This document shows positions 5,582-6,283 of a DNA stretch of 6,283 bases, one piece after another. The stretch is from NCBI GenBank assembly GCA_028705545.1, contig JAQWDG010000107.1, forward strand, positions 1 through 6,283. Reading direction: 5' to 3'. How positions within the stretch are numbered: the stretch's first letter is position 1; the number at the start of each line of letters is the position of its first letter. A program made the translations under genes and the position numbers. This DNA is from Methanoregula sp. (GTDB lineage Archaea; Halobacteriota; Methanomicrobia; Methanomicrobiales; Methanospirillaceae). The notes beneath the pieces were generated by a model. It worked only from the letters and a program-made list of their open reading frames with translations, did no database searches and was not told where the DNA came from.

Positions 5582-6235
5582 ATGGCAAAGGAGGAACGTC
5601 CCGAAAAAAGACCGGCCCGGTCCCGGCTGTTTGCTGAGATCTTTCCCCGGGATTACGATTTCGAGGATATGCTGACACAGCAGGCGGACCGGACCGTGGC
5701 CGGTGCCGCCGCCCTTGTCGCGTGGCTTGAGGCGGATCCCCGCGGGGACCCGGCGGAGCTGGTGCAGATCGAGGCCGATGTCGATGCGATGCGCACGGAC
5801 CTGGAAGAAAAGCTCATCAGTTCCTTTTCCACGCCATTCGACCGGCAGGATATCTATTCCATCTCCCGGCAGATGGACTACATCCTCAACGCGGCAAAAG
5901 AAACGGCGATCGAGATGCGGGCGTTTGGCGTTGCTCCCGATCCCCCGATCCTCGACATGGCCCGGGCGCTTCACACCGGGGCGTCGAGCGTTGCAAAGGC
6001 GATCCGGTTACTGAACTCCGATAACGGGCATGCCGAGGCCGCGATCCGGCAGGGACGGGATGCGTACCATGCAATCGAGAACACGTACATCGCGGCCATG
6101 ACCGATCTCTTCCGGACCAGCGATGCCATGGCGGCGCTCAAAACCCGGGAGATCTACCATCACCTGCGGGACGGCGGCCGGGCCCTCCGCACTACGCTCG
6201 ACATCCTGCACAATGCGCTGATCGATATTGCGTAG
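5582..6235 (+). CDS. DUF47 / PhoU-like protein, PiT accessory
   Basis: A 217-residue all-helical protein of the DUF47 (TIGR00153) family, relatives of PhoU, almost always encoded beside PiT genes and thought to control phosphate flux through the permease from the cytosolic side. Visible features are IEADVDAMRTDLEEKL (residues 63-78), the diagnostic STPFDRQDIYSISRQMDYIL (83-102) with the acidic residues that bind metal clusters in PhoU, and a C-terminal helix pair ending KTREIYHHLRDGGRALRTTL (187-206), the counterpart of the second PhoU repeat. No membrane segment or signal is seen. It lies 6 bp after the PiT stop; the G-rich end of that gene (about 5565-5570) and CCGGG just before the ATG are the only ribosome-site candidates, so translational coupling is likely. 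It ends in TAG. Length is normal for the family. Confidence 0.9.
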   Translation: MAKEERPEKRPARSRLFAEIFPRDYDFEDMLTQQADRTVAGAAALVAWLEADPRGDPAELVQIEADVDAMRTDLEEKLISSFSTPFDRQDIYSISRQMDYILNAAKETAIEMRAFGVAPDPPILDMARALHTGASSVAKAIRLLNSDNGHAEAAIRQGRDAYHAIENTYIAAMTDLFRTSDAMAALKTREIYHHLRDGGRALRTTLDILHNALIDIA

Positions 6236-6258
6236 GGGGGCCTGGTGACCGTGGGTAT

Positions 6259-6281
6259 TCCGGGCCCGAAATGGGCTCGGA
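6259..6281 (+). terminator. Hairpin after the DUF47 gene
   Basis: TCCGGGCCC (6259-6267) pairs with GGGCTCGGA (6273-6281) around the loop GAAAT, nine pairs with one G-U, 23 nt after the stop. It may end or stabilise the PiT/DUF47 transcript. The window stops two bases later, so a following T-tract cannot be checked. Confidence 0.4.
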
Positions 6282-6283
6282 TT

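Noticed and set aside
4856..5974. 372-codon open frame on the minus strand across the PiT and DUF47 genes
   Set aside because: It spans two well-supported genes of opposite strand, is rich in R, H, D, G and P without domain likeness, and arises from the third-position GC bias of the plus-strand genes.
6233..6283. TAG stop of DUF47 as a pyrrolysine codon, since the frame stays open to the window end
   Set aside because: The protein up to TAG already has normal DUF47 length, pyrrolysine is not expected in Methanomicrobiales, and 16 open codons in GC-rich DNA are unremarkable.

Overview
This is chromosomal sequence from a methanogenic euryarchaeon, most likely of the order Methanomicrobiales (Methanoregula or a relative). 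The assignment is an inference from gene content and style: an archaeal-type Thg1, a CBS-tailed site-2 protease, a lone PRC-barrel protein, a PiT/DUF47 pair, moderately high GC coding DNA, GGAGG-type ribosome sites, and T-tract terminators in place of bacterial hairpin-plus-T terminators. There is no sign of phage, insertion sequence, CRISPR array, tRNA or rRNA. It looks like ordinary core chromosome; the less ordinary material is in the short intergenic leaders.

Layout. Positions 1-223 are non-coding, with a T-tract terminator for the minus-strand gene that follows. Positions 224-1360 (minus) encode a membrane-embedded zinc site-2 protease with two C-terminal CBS domains. It diverges across only 53 bp from a small PRC-barrel protein (1414-1683, plus). 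Next comes an archaeal tRNA-His guanylyltransferase (thg1, 1778-2509), a T-tract terminator, and a CorA-family divalent cation channel (2657-3604) behind a repeat-bearing leader. After another T-tract region lies a flavin reductase-like FMN-binding protein (3713-4276). A 270-bp non-coding stretch with several structural signals leads into a PiT phosphate transporter (4547-5575) and its DUF47/PhoU-like partner (5582-6235). The window ends in a 9-bp hairpin.

How the genes work together. The PiT and DUF47 genes are 6 bp apart and form a standard two-gene phosphate uptake and regulation unit. CorA and PiT share a theme of Mg2+ and phosphate homeostasis, since many PiT proteins carry metal-phosphate complexes, but they are separated by terminators and an unrelated gene. 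The protease and the PRC-barrel gene share one promoter region and may be co-regulated. thg1 probably reads from the PRC promoter. The flavin reductase appears to stand alone.

Most interesting observations: a predicted long hairpin plus a duplicated two-part motif in the phosphate transporter leader, with alternative pairings that could act as a switch; a tandem repeat with competing hairpins in the corA leader; and a compact, nearly symmetrical divergent promoter whose central CATATG lies about 27 bp from both start codons. I found no clearly new multi-gene system.
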